From DASUVM01 sp963704675 (GTDB lineage: Bacteria > Patescibacteriota > Saccharimonadia > Saccharimonadales > Saccharimonadaceae), in the NCBI GenBank assembly GCA_963704675.1, contig OY969928.1, positions 868,001 through 932,000 of the forward strand: a DNA stretch of 64,000 nucleotides, given 5' to 3'. Positions within the stretch are counted from its first letter, which is position 1; each line of letters starts with the position of its first letter. The translations under genes and the position numbers were made by a program. Positions 1-7,716 of the stretch are shown here, one piece after another. The notes under the pieces are model-generated. The model saw only the letters and a list, made by a program, of their open reading frames with translations, had not been told where the DNA came from and searched no databases.

Positions 1-1
1 C

Positions 2-178
2 AGAGAAGGCAAGCGAAAGCCCTACGTTTGCAATTCCATGCAGAAGTTTGAAGAGGCAGGGCTACTTGTTGGGCGTTTTGAAACAAAGCAAGAGGCTTTC
101 GCTGAAGCTCTCACGAGGCCACGCCATTTATACAGACTGAGCGACGCAGGCGAAAAATTTCTTGAAACTTTCATTTAA
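2..178 (+). CDS. Winged-helix transcriptional regulator, C-terminal fragment
   Basis: The gene enters from the left window edge, so only the last 58 codons are visible, ending at TAA 176-178. The fragment has a recognition-helix-like stretch (YVCNSMQKFEEAGLL), a wing, and the ending LYRLSDAGEKFLETF, the usual close of PadR/MarR-like winged helices (Y-x-L-T/S-x-x-G). It aligns over its whole visible length with the C-terminus of the regulator at 1802-2383 (LYEITDKGKALLEVF), so the two are probably paralogues. Both are followed by a GC-rich hairpin terminator. DNA binding is inferred from the fold family; ligand and targets are unknown. Confidence 0.7.
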   Translation, partial: REGKRKPYVCNSMQKFEEAGLLVGRFETKQEAFAEALTRPRHLYRLSDAGEKFLETFI

Positions 179-198
179 CCCACCTTCGCTGAGGTGCA

Positions 199-225
199 AG
201 CCCGTTCCGTTGGAGCGGGCTTTTT
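199..225 (+). terminator. Rho-independent terminator of the left-edge regulator
   Basis: AGCCCG at 199-204 pairs with CGGGCT at 216-221 and is followed by a T tract (221-225), 20 bp after the regulator stop codon. Confidence 0.8.
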
Positions 226-288
226 CATGCCTACTGGTGGATCGGATTTTGACCTCGATATAAACTACCAGACTTTGATTTGAGAATA

Positions 289-316
289 TTGACACTGCAT
301 AAAAAGATGCTAGAGT
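289..316 (+). promoter_or_regulatory. Sigma70-type promoter for the small membrane ORF
   Basis: A perfect TTGACA at 289-294 is separated by 16 nt from TAGAGT at 311-316. Transcription would start near 323, about 27 nt before the ATG at 350. No Shine-Dalgarno is visible before that ATG. Confidence 0.55.
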
Positions 317-349
317 ATGTATAGTTCACCTTAACATACTCGTACCCAT

Positions 350-481
350 ATGCTTGATCCGGGCACGACTCTTGCCCTTTGGGGTGGCGGCTTTGGATTG
401 GTTGCTGGCTGTATTTTTTTCATTTACGAGATTTACGAATTTGCACGGTATCGCGATGGGCTGTATAGACGGCTCCTTTGA
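350..481 (+). CDS. Small single-span membrane protein (43 aa), possibly extended past TGA
   Basis: Reading from ATG 350 gives 43 codons ending at TGA 479-481. The product has a glycine-rich hydrophobic segment at about residues 8-26 (WGGGFGLVAGCIFFIY) followed by a charged tail with several arginines, typical of a one-span inner-membrane miniprotein. It sits between a good promoter (289-316) and a hairpin terminator (541-560), which supports a real transcription unit. Immediately after the TGA an in-frame GTG (482) opens 18 more codons ending at TGA 536-538 with a very basic sequence (RRKRRQSKGKKRR). This could be a coupled micro-ORF, a readthrough extension, or chance. No family recognised; function unknown. 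Confidence 0.45.
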   Translation: MLDPGTTLALWGGGFGLVAGCIFFIYEIYEFARYRDGLYRRLL

Positions 482-540
482 GTGGCAGAAATTCTGCGCC
501 GCAAGCGGCGACAAAGCAAAGGGAAGAAAAGGAGGTGAAC

Positions 541-565
541 AAAGGCGCTACGGCGCCTTTTGCCT
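541..565 (+). terminator. Hairpin terminator after the small membrane ORF
   Basis: AAAGGCGC at 541-548 is perfectly complementary to GCGCCTTT at 553-560 with a 4-nt loop, followed by a T-rich stretch. A full Shine-Dalgarno-like AAGGAGGTGA lies just upstream (529-538) but has no credible start codon behind it. Confidence 0.65.
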
Positions 566-637
566 TTTTGAGTGTTGTAAATAAGGTTATTCTTTGCATC
601 ATTATAGCGTTATATGCTCAAAGAGAGAGGGAAAAAA

Positions 638-1234
638 GTGAAAGAACATGATTTAAATAGAGAACTAATAACAAATATCGCCGAAGAGATAGGCGACATA
701 ATGCCACATGATGAACTCGAAAAAGCACATCAAATGGATGCGCTTAAGTGGTTAAAAAGTGGTGTAAACCCATTTCGAATTAAAAAACCAGATGTTCCGC
801 CAAAGCATCTGGTTTCATATTTTGTGCTCGTTGACCCAGATCACCACAGTATTTTATTGGTTGACCACATAAAGGCGCAGTTATGGCTACCAACTGGCGG
901 GCATGTAAAGTTTAACGAACATTCGAAAGATGCGGTTATTCGCGAGGCCAAAGAAGAGCTGAGCTTAACACCTAATTTTTTGCACAATAACGATAAGCCA
1001 TTCTTTTTAACAGTAACACCAACAGTAGGTCTCACGCCGGGGCACATTGATGTTAGCATGTGGTATTTACTGCGTGGGAATGTGCACGATTTCTTACGTT
1101 ACAATAAGAAAACGAGTGAATTTTATGACACCGAGTGGTTTAACTTTAAAGAAATCTTAGAAACCGATCCGATTATATTCGACGCACATTTACATCGTTT
1201 TGTAGGAAAGTTAGCCGCATATCTGTCAAAATGA
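638..1234 (+). CDS. Nudix hydrolase
   Basis: This predicted 198-aa Nudix pyrophosphohydrolase has the full signature: GHVKFNE, then a seven-residue spacer and REAKEELSL, matching GX5EX7REUXEEXGU except for the last glycine. Nudix enzymes hydrolyse nucleoside-diphosphate-linked substrates with a divalent metal held by the REXXEE glutamates; the substrate cannot be read from sequence. An extra N-terminal helical segment of about 50 residues precedes the fold. I prefer GTG 638 because AGAGAGGG sits 7-14 nt upstream; an upstream ATG at 614 has no ribosome site. A second Nudix gene follows 13 bp later from its own promoter. Confidence 0.85.
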   Translation: MKEHDLNRELITNIAEEIGDIMPHDELEKAHQMDALKWLKSGVNPFRIKKPDVPPKHLVSYFVLVDPDHHSILLVDHIKAQLWLPTGGHVKFNEHSKDAVIREAKEELSLTPNFLHNNDKPFFLTVTPTVGLTPGHIDVSMWYLLRGNVHDFLRYNKKTSEFYDTEWFNFKEILETDPIIFDAHLHRFVGKLAAYLSK

Positions 1235-1235
1235 A

Positions 1236-1241
1236 TATAAT
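1236..1241 (+). promoter_or_regulatory. -10 element placing the transcript start at the next gene's ATG
   Basis: A perfect TATAAT at 1236-1241 lies 6 nt before the ATG at 1248. Standard spacing predicts transcription from the A of the start codon, i.e. a leaderless message. The hexamer begins just after the stop codon of the preceding Nudix gene. Confidence 0.6.
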
Positions 1242-1247
1242 AGCCTT

Positions 1248-1649
1248 ATGATTACAATCCGAAAAGCTGGTTTGGCGGTTATTAAAGATAAGAAAGTAAT
1301 GTTGGCGCGTTCAAAGAAAAACGCAGAAGCTTTCTATATGCTAGGTGGCAAATACGAGCCAGGAGAGACTGACGAAGAGTGCCTAAGGCGTGAGGTTGCC
1401 GAAGAAGTCGGCTGCACCATTAAGCCCGGTAGCCTGCGTTTTTTGCGTGAGTTTGAAGCACCTGCTCATGGCGCTTTCCCCCGTTATTTAATTGAACGAG
1501 TATATATCGGAGAATTAATTGGTGAGCCGTTACCGCAAAGTGAAATTGCTGAGGTGCGTTATTTTGACTCAACAATAGAGCAGAAGCATCTTACGCCAAT
1601 ATCTAAAAAGATTTTTGCTTGGCTAAAAGTACAAAATTATATTATTTAA
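1248..1649 (+). CDS. Nudix hydrolase (MutT-like)
   Basis: This 133-aa protein is close to the minimal Nudix fold. The Nudix box is GGKYEPGE followed by CLRREVAEEVG, a full match to GX5EX7REUXEEXG. It starts MITIRKAGLAVI, the usual first strand. The small size and the GGKYEPGE form resemble MutT/8-oxo-dGTPase-like members, but substrate is not determined by these residues. The start ATG 1248 has no Shine-Dalgarno and sits 6 nt after a TATAAT, suggesting leaderless expression independent of the upstream Nudix gene. Confidence 0.88.
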   Translation: MITIRKAGLAVIKDKKVMLARSKKNAEAFYMLGGKYEPGETDEECLRREVAEEVGCTIKPGSLRFLREFEAPAHGAFPRYLIERVYIGELIGEPLPQSEIAEVRYFDSTIEQKHLTPISKKIFAWLKVQNYII

Positions 1650-1801
1650 ATAGTGCTATTTAATTTAAGAATATTTTTACGAATGAATTACTAAGAGCAA
1701 TAAATTTACTGTGCAGAAATAGTGCGCTAGCCTTAATAAATGAGCTAATGTAGTCATATGTTACTATACTTTCTGAACCGCACCTTATAAAGGAGAGGCT
1801 C

Positions 1802-2383
1802 GTGAAAAGAACCAATCTTCTCATTCTGGTTGCAAATGTAATGAATGAGCTTCATCGGTCGGGTAGGTCTATTAACGCGGGTGATACCGCTACGGGCTTG
1901 AATATCAATCGGAGTCTTGAGGCTTATTTCTTTAAAGAAATAAGCAAGGAAGGCCTCATTATAGCCGAAGCAGGTCATTCTGAACCATGTTATCAGCTTA
2001 CCCATAAAGGCGAACTATTTTGCAAAACGATACTTGCCGATGTCAACATAGAAGCCGTTAGGCGAGCCTATAAAGAGGAATGTGTATTGTGGCGGGCTAT
2101 AAGACTTAGTGGTCCTGCTCTCAAAGTCCTTACTGTGGTTCAAGATCGAGTGACGAAGGGCAAAAAAGCTTGGCCTACTAAAATAGCTGAGATAACGGGG
2201 GAGAGGGTTCTAAGTAACGTCATTGGAGTTTTGCAACGATTGGAGCAGAAAGGGTTAATTACTAGCCGGCGCGAAACGGCGCACGAACGCTATGTCAATC
2301 TGAGTACGGAGAGACGGCGGCTCTATGAAATAACTGATAAAGGCAAAGCACTTCTGGAAGTATTTGAGATAGACGTTGGTTAG
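1802..2383 (+). CDS. Two-domain winged-helix transcriptional regulator
   Basis: The 193-aa product appears to contain two winged-helix units. Residues about 1-75 include a helix-turn-helix-like stretch and end YQLTHKGELF; residues about 95-190 include TKIAEITGERVLSNVIGVL and end LYEITDKGKALLEVF. Each half ends in the Y-x-[LI]-T-x-K-G motif of PadR/MarR-type folds. The GTG start at 1802 is fixed by a strong AAAGGAGAGG 2-11 nt upstream, and a TATACT at 1765-1770 may be its -10. It resembles the partial regulator at the left window edge. Targets and ligand are unknown. Confidence 0.7.
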   Translation: MKRTNLLILVANVMNELHRSGRSINAGDTATGLNINRSLEAYFFKEISKEGLIIAEAGHSEPCYQLTHKGELFCKTILADVNIEAVRRAYKEECVLWRAIRLSGPALKVLTVVQDRVTKGKKAWPTKIAEITGERVLSNVIGVLQRLEQKGLITSRRETAHERYVNLSTERRRLYEITDKGKALLEVFEIDVG

Positions 2384-2389
2384 GTTCGT

Positions 2390-2416
2390 GCCCGTCCCTC
2401 TGGGACGGGCCTATTT
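2390..2416 (+). terminator. Rho-independent terminator of the two-domain regulator
   Basis: GCCCGTCCC (2390-2398) pairs perfectly with GGGACGGGC (2402-2410) around a TCT loop, 6 nt after the regulator stop. The following tract is T-rich but interrupted. Its stem resembles the terminator of the paralogue at 199-225. Confidence 0.8.
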
Positions 2417-2512
2417 CTTTAAGCCATACTGTCATATCTGAATTTCAGTGAATTTAACAGGTTGCTATTGCTACCCGGATTTTTCTTGCAAATTGCTGAT
2501 ACACTAAAAATA

Positions 2513-3211
2513 ATGTTTGATCAAATCCCTGCAAACAATCAAGCCGAACGTTTAAGGAAAGGAACGATGCCTCGGCTATTAGTGGCGTTCCTTGGCTTCT
2601 TAATACCGGTGCTTGGCTTTGTCAAATTGGCAGTAGAGGTCCGCGAACGCGAGCGCCCCTGGCTCGATGCAGTCGTACTTTCGTGGTTATACGGTATATC
2701 TTCGCCATTTTTAACACATTTTTTTATTTTTATAACGACAATTGGCGATGCCCTACTAGTGGCACCCACTACTGTTATTACCGGCCTTTACTTATTGTAC
2801 GTAAAGCGTCGCAGGCAAGCGACACTCTTACTTTTTGGCGTAGGTGGTGCGACACTCATTAATTTAATTTTGAAATCGATTTTTCAACGCCCAAGGCCAG
2901 GTATATGGCAACATCTGGTCGAAGAAACGGGCTATTCTTTTCCGAGTGGTCATGCGATGGCCTCAAGCGCACTCGCATTTGCACTTATTTTGCTATTTTG
3001 GCAAACGCGTTGGCGCTGGTGGGTATTAATAACGGTGATCGTTTATGTACTTCTTGTTGGTGTGTCACGTCTCTATCTCGGCGTGCATTATCCAAGCGAT
3101 ATTGTTGGTGGTTGGTGTATTAGCATTGCGTGGGTGTGGATTGTCAAACTCATTATCGATAAGTTTGGGACGTCTGCAAAAAACCTTGTGAAGGTAATAA
3201 TCAATCGATAA
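2513..3211 (+). CDS. PAP2-family membrane phosphatase
   Basis: A 232-aa polytopic membrane protein of the type 2 phosphatidic acid phosphatase family. The three catalytic motifs are present in order: K-x6-RP (KSIFQRPRP), PSGH (in YSFPSGHAMASS) and SR-x5-H-x3-D (SRLYLGVHYPSD). Such enzymes dephosphorylate lipid substrates such as phosphatidic acid, phosphatidylglycerol phosphate or undecaprenyl pyrophosphate at the outer membrane face; which one is not visible here. About six hydrophobic segments are present. I choose ATG 2513 rather than an upstream TTG because TACACT at 2500-2505 lies 7 nt before it, consistent with a leaderless start. Confidence 0.85.
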   Translation: MFDQIPANNQAERLRKGTMPRLLVAFLGFLIPVLGFVKLAVEVRERERPWLDAVVLSWLYGISSPFLTHFFIFITTIGDALLVAPTTVITGLYLLYVKRRRQATLLLFGVGGATLINLILKSIFQRPRPGIWQHLVEETGYSFPSGHAMASSALAFALILLFWQTRWRWWVLITVIVYVLLVGVSRLYLGVHYPSDIVGGWCISIAWVWIVKLIIDKFGTSAKNLVKVIINR

Positions 3212-3264
3212 AATCGGCTGATTTTGATAGTCAATCTTGACGAAGTTTGCAATAAATTGGTAAA

Positions 3265-3816
3265 TTACTGCGATCGTTCAAAGTGAAGAGGATAAGCGAC
3301 ACCATTATGAAGTCTTGGTTGCTTATACATATCAATCGGTTGGCCGTTTTGGGCAATAACTTGCATCATGCGGCCGACGCCGTTGTGGCAGACGATGAGT
3401 ATATTTTTTTCAGGTCGTTTAGCAATTAATATAAGCATTTGCTTAACACGTGCGTAAAACTTCTCAATTGGCTCAATACCAGCTACTTCTTCGGCATCTT
3501 CAACATTGCCGCTGCCATACGATGTTTCGTCATAGCTTTTGCCTTCAAGCTCGCCAAGCCAGCGTTCTTCGAGTTCAGGTAAAATCACAATATTTATCGG
3601 GGGATAATGAAGTTCATGAGCAATCAGCCGGGCGGTCTCTCTCGCGCGCTCCATCGGAGAGCTCACAATGAGATCAATGGCCGTGGTGCGTTTGAGTGCT
3701 TTGCCAGCCCGAATAGCTTGTTCGTGCCCATGCAGTGAAAGCGGGCTATCTTGATGCCCTGCAATAATCCGATGGGCATTTGCTTCACTTTGCCCATGCC
3801 GCATAATATATATCAT
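3265..3816 (-). CDS. Histidine phosphatase superfamily protein (phosphoglycerate-mutase-like)
   Basis: A 183-aa histidine phosphatase. The N-terminus has the nucleophile motif RHGQSEAN after MIYIM, SSPMERARETA follows, ELEERWLGELEG matches the acidic segment, and CHNGVGR supplies the second catalytic histidine. The family includes cofactor-dependent mutases and broad phosphatases such as PhoE and CobC; the small size and single domain favour a phosphatase. I set the start at the ATG on 3816 because RHG must be near the N-terminus; the open frame extends further upstream but overlaps divergent tilS. A TACAAT -10 (3831-3826 on this strand) lies 9 nt upstream. Confidence 0.85.
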   Translation of the reverse strand: MIYIMRHGQSEANAHRIIAGHQDSPLSLHGHEQAIRAGKALKRTTAIDLIVSSPMERARETARLIAHELHYPPINIVILPELEERWLGELEGKSYDETSYGSGNVEDAEEVAGIEPIEKFYARVKQMLILIAKRPEKNILIVCHNGVGRMMQVIAQNGQPIDMYKQPRLHNGVAYPLHFERSQ

Positions 3817-3849
3817 ATTCTTCACATTGTAAGCTAAAATAGGCAAGAT

Positions 3850-4749
3850 ATGACAGAGGTTTCTCAGTTGCCGCCAGGAGTATATGTGCTCGCCGTGTCG
3901 GGTGGGGTAGATTCGATAGTACTCCTTGATATGCTTGCAAAACAAACAAAACTGCATTTAATTGTGGCGCATATTGATCATGGGATTCGCAGTGATTCGC
4001 ATGAGGATGCCTTATTTGTGGAGCATGTGGCGAAAAGCTACGGTTTTCCTTATGAGGTGACGCGGCTTCATTTGAGTGCCGAGGCCAGCGAAGAACAAGC
4101 GCGGCACGAACGTTATAAGTTTTTAGAATCAATTCAGCAAAAATATAATGCCCGGGCAATTATAACGGCACATCATGCTGATGATGTGGTTGAAACAGTT
4201 ATCATTAATCTGCTGCGCGGCACAGGCTGGCGTGGACTCTGTTCACTCCGTTCTGAGGGCAATATAGTGCGTCCAATGCTCGGTCTGTACAAAGAAGATA
4301 TAATTAAGTATGCACAACAAAACCACTTGGGTTGGCGTGAAGACAGTACCAACCAGCAAACCAATTACTTGCGTAATTATGTTCGCTTGCAGCTGCTTCC
4401 AAGCCTCCTTAAAAAACAGCCTGAAGCCAAAACAAAATTGTATACTTTGTGGCAGTGGCAATGTAAGCTTCGTCGCGTCATTGAATCAGAAGTTGAAAAG
4501 TTATATCTGTCAATGAGCGATAAAACTGGCTTAAAACGAAGTCTCTTTAAGCAGTGCGAGCCAATTGTTGCCGATGAAATATTAAGGCTCTTTTTGGCGA
4601 ATTACGATGTTCGTCAAACACTTCCGCAGCGATCAAGAATATTACAATTTATTCAAACTGCCGCTCATAGCAAAAAGTTCTCGTTAAATCGTAATGCGTT
4701 CTTGCAGCTCACGCGAGACCATGTTATTGTCGTACCCATAAAAAACTGA
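3850..4749 (+). CDS. tilS: tRNA(Ile)-lysidine synthase
   Basis: TilS ligates lysine to C34 of the CAU-anticodon tRNA-Ile, changing its decoding to AUA, and is essential in most bacteria. The PP-loop motif SGGVDS lies at residues 17-22, followed by HIDHGIR and the RYKFLE and HHADDVVET segments of the N-type ATP pyrophosphatase domain. At 299 aa the protein is short compared with E. coli TilS (432 aa); the C-terminal tRNA-binding region is reduced. TAAAAT at 3835-3840 lies 9 nt before the ATG without a Shine-Dalgarno. It is divergent from the histidine phosphatase. Confidence 0.93.
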   Translation: MTEVSQLPPGVYVLAVSGGVDSIVLLDMLAKQTKLHLIVAHIDHGIRSDSHEDALFVEHVAKSYGFPYEVTRLHLSAEASEEQARHERYKFLESIQQKYNARAIITAHHADDVVETVIINLLRGTGWRGLCSLRSEGNIVRPMLGLYKEDIIKYAQQNHLGWREDSTNQQTNYLRNYVRLQLLPSLLKKQPEAKTKLYTLWQWQCKLRRVIESEVEKLYLSMSDKTGLKRSLFKQCEPIVADEILRLFLANYDVRQTLPQRSRILQFIQTAAHSKKFSLNRNAFLQLTRDHVIVVPIKN

Positions 4750-4799
4750 TACTCTTATAAAGTTACTTTAAGCTGTTGATTAAAGAGGTATTGATATTT

Positions 4800-6656
4800 A
4801 TGGCAGTAAAACGCCCGCAGAAAAGTCGTATGACGAACCTAGCCAAGAACTTGGTGTTTTGGGCACTCATTATAACCGTTGGCCTTGTTATTTGGGCCGC
4901 CTACCAAGGCCCAGTGCCAAAAGACGTCGCGCTCAGTGAAGTGGTAGAGCGCGCCAATAAGGGTGAAATTAAAAAAATTGAGCAAACGGGCGATCAGTTA
5001 TTTATTACGCTTCCTAACGAAGATAAAGCGACCGAAAAAACTGTGATGCCCCCAAGTACCAACGTTAAAGACCTTGATATGGATCTGAAAAAAGTTGAAT
5101 TTACGGCTAAGCAACCGGCTGATAACTCCCTGCTCTTTAATTTGCTCAGTATTGGGCTTGGCACGCTTGTGATTGGTGCCATCTTCTTCTTTATTTTACG
5201 CCAGGCGCAGGGTCAAAATAACCAAGCACTTGGTTTTGGCAAAAGTAAGGCCCGTCTTTATGGCAATGAAAAGAAGAAGGTTGTGTTCGACGATATTGCC
5301 GGTAACGATAATGCCAAACAAGATTTAACAGAAGTTGTTGATTTCTTAAAGCATCCAAAAAAGTTTAAAGAAGTTGGCGCTAAAATTCCAAAAGGTGTGC
5401 TTTTAGTAGGACCTCCTGGAACGGGTAAAACGCTGCTCTCACGTGCCGTTGCCGGTGAGGCAGGTGTGCCATTCTTCAGCATTTCTGGTTCAGAGTTCGT
5501 TGAAATGTTCGTCGGTGTTGGTGCCAGCCGGGTGCGTGATTTATTTGCTAAAGCTAAAAAGAACGCTCCCTGTATTATTTTCATTGATGAAATTGATGCC
5601 GTTGGCCGCCGCCGTGGTTCTGGCATGGGTGGTGGTCACGATGAGCGTGAGCAAACCTTGAACCAAATCTTGGTTGAAATGGATGGGTTTGAGCAAGATA
5701 CGAACGTAATTGTACTCGCTGCTACTAATCGTTCAGATGTGCTTGATCCAGCCTTGCTACGTCCTGGCCGCTTTGACCGCCGAGTAGTCATTAACTTGCC
5801 TGAACGAAAAGATCGTGAATCAATTTTAAAAGTTCATTTTAAAGATAAACCAATTGATCGCTCTGTCAACCTCGACGCACTGGCTGCCAAAACTGCTGGC
5901 TCAAGCGGTGCAGACCTAGCCAATATTGCCAACGAAGCCGCCATTATTGCCGCACGTCTTAATCGTAAAACTATAACCAACAAAGATGTTACGGCTGCCT
6001 TTGAAAAGATCGCTATTGGTCCTGAACGCAAAACCAAGGTGATGAACGAAAAAGAAAAGAAACTAACTGCGTATCATGAGGCTGGCCACGCTGTTGTCGG
6101 TCATGTCTTGCCAGATAACGATCCCGTACATAAAGTAACGATTATTCCGCGTGGTGGCACGGGTGGTGTCACCTGGTTCTTGCCGCCCGAAGATAAAAGT
6201 TATACTTCAATTGTTCAATTTAAAGACTCTTTAGCGAGTGCCCTGGGCGGGCGAATTGCTGAGAAGATCATATTTGGCGAAGATCACGTCACCACTGGTG
6301 CCGGCAGCGACCTCCGAAAAGCGACTGAAATTGCCCGTGATATGGTTATCGAGCAGGGCATGGGTAAAACACTGCGTGATCAAGTGTTCCACGAAGACAA
6401 CAGTGGCATGATGTTTGATCGCATGGTGCATGATCGGCCTTATAGCGATGAAACTGCTCGCACAATCGATCAAGAGGTAGCTGCGCTTATTACTGAAGCT
6501 GGTCATCGCGCAGATATCGTTCTTCGCGCTAACATGAAACCACTGAAGATGATGGCTAATGCTTTGCTCGAAAAAGAGACCCTCGAAGGCGACGAAGCCC
6601 AAGAATTACTTGATGAGGCTGGTGCAAAACTGCCAGCCGCAGCTAAGCTTTACTAG
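4800..6656 (+). CDS. ftsH: ATP-dependent zinc metalloprotease FtsH
   Basis: FtsH is a membrane-bound hexameric AAA+ protease degrading misfolded membrane and regulatory proteins. The 618-aa protein has an N-terminal transmembrane helix (about residues 18-35), a periplasmic domain, a second helix (about 113-135), Walker A GPPGTGKT near residue 204, Walker B IIFIDEIDAVGR, the second region of homology ending RPGRFDRR, and the zinc site HEAGH near residue 426. Start ATG 4800 follows AAAGAGGT with normal spacing; an upstream TTG (4776) is disfavoured. The TAG stop lies inside the left end of a long imperfect palindrome (6653-6816). Confidence 0.96.
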   Translation: MAVKRPQKSRMTNLAKNLVFWALIITVGLVIWAAYQGPVPKDVALSEVVERANKGEIKKIEQTGDQLFITLPNEDKATEKTVMPPSTNVKDLDMDLKKVEFTAKQPADNSLLFNLLSIGLGTLVIGAIFFFILRQAQGQNNQALGFGKSKARLYGNEKKKVVFDDIAGNDNAKQDLTEVVDFLKHPKKFKEVGAKIPKGVLLVGPPGTGKTLLSRAVAGEAGVPFFSISGSEFVEMFVGVGASRVRDLFAKAKKNAPCIIFIDEIDAVGRRRGSGMGGGHDEREQTLNQILVEMDGFEQDTNVIVLAATNRSDVLDPALLRPGRFDRRVVINLPERKDRESILKVHFKDKPIDRSVNLDALAAKTAGSSGADLANIANEAAIIAARLNRKTITNKDVTAAFEKIAIGPERKTKVMNEKEKKLTAYHEAGHAVVGHVLPDNDPVHKVTIIPRGGTGGVTWFLPPEDKSYTSIVQFKDSLASALGGRIAEKIIFGEDHVTTGAGSDLRKATEIARDMVIEQGMGKTLRDQVFHEDNSGMMFDRMVHDRPYSDETARTIDQEVAALITEAGHRADIVLRANMKPLKMMANALLEKETLEGDEAQELLDEAGAKLPAAAKLY

Positions 6657-6816
6657 AACCCATCCCAACCCCCGTATCTACCAAAACCAGCTCAAATGGC
6701 ACCTTTCGCCAGTTTTGTTCGTCAGTGTATTAACCAATATACTTTCTCGCAAGAACTACCGAATGGCACTCGTTTGGGCCGGTTTTGCCTACGAAGAGGA
6801 GTTGGATGGGTTCTAG
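6653..6816. repeat. MITE-like imperfect palindrome at the ftsH 3' end
   Basis: The outermost 13 bases CTAGAACCCATCC (6653-6665) are exactly the reverse complement of 6804-6816, and similarity between the arms continues with gaps towards the centre (for example CAAAACCAGCTCAAA against CAAAACCGGCCCAAA). The whole 164 bp can fold into one long hairpin. It begins within the ftsH stop codon and fills most of the gap to the next gene. No transposase is present. The ends read CTAG...CTAG, compatible with a short target duplication, though this is inference. Confidence 0.6.
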
Positions 6817-6826
6817 TCCTATTAAA

Positions 6827-6867
6827 AAACGCTTGAGGTTGTTACTATTAAGTAAACAAAAGCGTTT
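6827..6867. promoter_or_regulatory. Inverted repeat upstream of the signal-peptide membrane protein
   Basis: AAACGCTT (6827-6834) and AAGCGTTT (6860-6867) form an 8-bp inverted repeat separated by 25 nt, ending 15 nt before the start at 6883. It could be an operator or a leader hairpin. No T tract follows, so a terminator is unlikely. Confidence 0.3.
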
Positions 6868-6882
6868 ATCATGGAGACAAAC

Positions 6883-7644
6883 ATGAAAAAACTCATCGTC
6901 ATATGTGCGGCATTGATCAGTTTTGGTATTGGAGCGCCTGCGCACGCCGGAGAAGAGAGTTCGTTTAACGAGCAATCGTACAATAAAGTAACCGTGCTTT
7001 CTCAGGCAATTGAGGGTTTTCGAAAAGTTTCGGCGAATGGTGAGCTTTCAACGCTCGAAACGCACATGAAGACTATTCAGGAAAAAGCAACTGGCTTAGC
7101 AGCTTATAATATTGCCGGTGAGGTTCCAAATGACACCGATTATAAAACGGCAGCAGAAGATTTAAAAACAGCTGCTATTAAACTTGAAACCGTTAGTAAA
7201 AAAATGGCCGAAGCTGCTGCCGATAATGACGACTCGCTATTCGTGAGTTATCAAAAAGAATATAACAGCGCAGTCGATGAATTTAATGGAGCCATTAAAT
7301 CGTATGCAGCAGCGACCGAAAAAGCTGTTGAACGTGTTCGCTTGGAACAGATGGCAATTATTGCACTAGCAGTTTTAACAGGCATTATAACAATTGCGGT
7401 TTGGTTCTGGGCATCATCTGATAACGAAGCAAATAAGCGGCACGTTCGTGCTCGACGCCTAGTAGCTATTGCCTCAATCTTGCCGTTTGCTGGTGCGTTA
7501 ATAACACTAGGGCTCTATTTATTGCATATGATAAGTGGTTATATGATATGGTTACCAATTGCAGTGGGTACCTTAGCGTTACTTGTTGCCTGGGTAGTCT
7601 ATTTTATTCGACGACGACGTTTCGCAAGACCGAGTTCAGTATAA
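6883..7644 (+). CDS. Secreted/membrane protein with signal peptide and C-terminal membrane segments
   Basis: A 253-aa protein with a clear signal peptide (MKKLIVICAALISFGIGAPAHA, with cleavage after AHA) followed by an alanine- and lysine-rich helical ectodomain of about 130 residues (likely coiled coil) and three hydrophobic segments: about 152-172, 189-210 and 215-235, ending in an arginine-rich cytoplasmic tail. I recognise no family. Start ATG 6883 is chosen because GGAGAC precedes it and the signal peptide begins there; ATG 6871 is an alternative. It is probably a cell-envelope protein exposed outside the membrane. Neighbours are ftsH and murJ. Confidence 0.7.
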   Translation: MKKLIVICAALISFGIGAPAHAGEESSFNEQSYNKVTVLSQAIEGFRKVSANGELSTLETHMKTIQEKATGLAAYNIAGEVPNDTDYKTAAEDLKTAAIKLETVSKKMAEAAADNDDSLFVSYQKEYNSAVDEFNGAIKSYAAATEKAVERVRLEQMAIIALAVLTGIITIAVWFWASSDNEANKRHVRARRLVAIASILPFAGALITLGLYLLHMISGYMIWLPIAVGTLALLVAWVVYFIRRRRFARPSSV

Positions 7645-7716
7645 TACGTCCTTCTTTTTAAAGGGCACCCAAGCTATAATAAGATGAATAAGCTTCTAAA
7701 AAGCTCATAATTATTC

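Noticed and set aside
354..584. 76-codon plus-strand open frame across the miniprotein region
   Set aside because: It is out of frame with the hydrophobic 43-codon ORF, runs through the terminator hairpin, and has an unlikely composition.
535..650. GTG-initiated frame right after the strong AAGGAGGTGA
   Set aside because: The GTG is part of the ribosome-site sequence itself and the frame reads through the hairpin terminator into the Nudix start.
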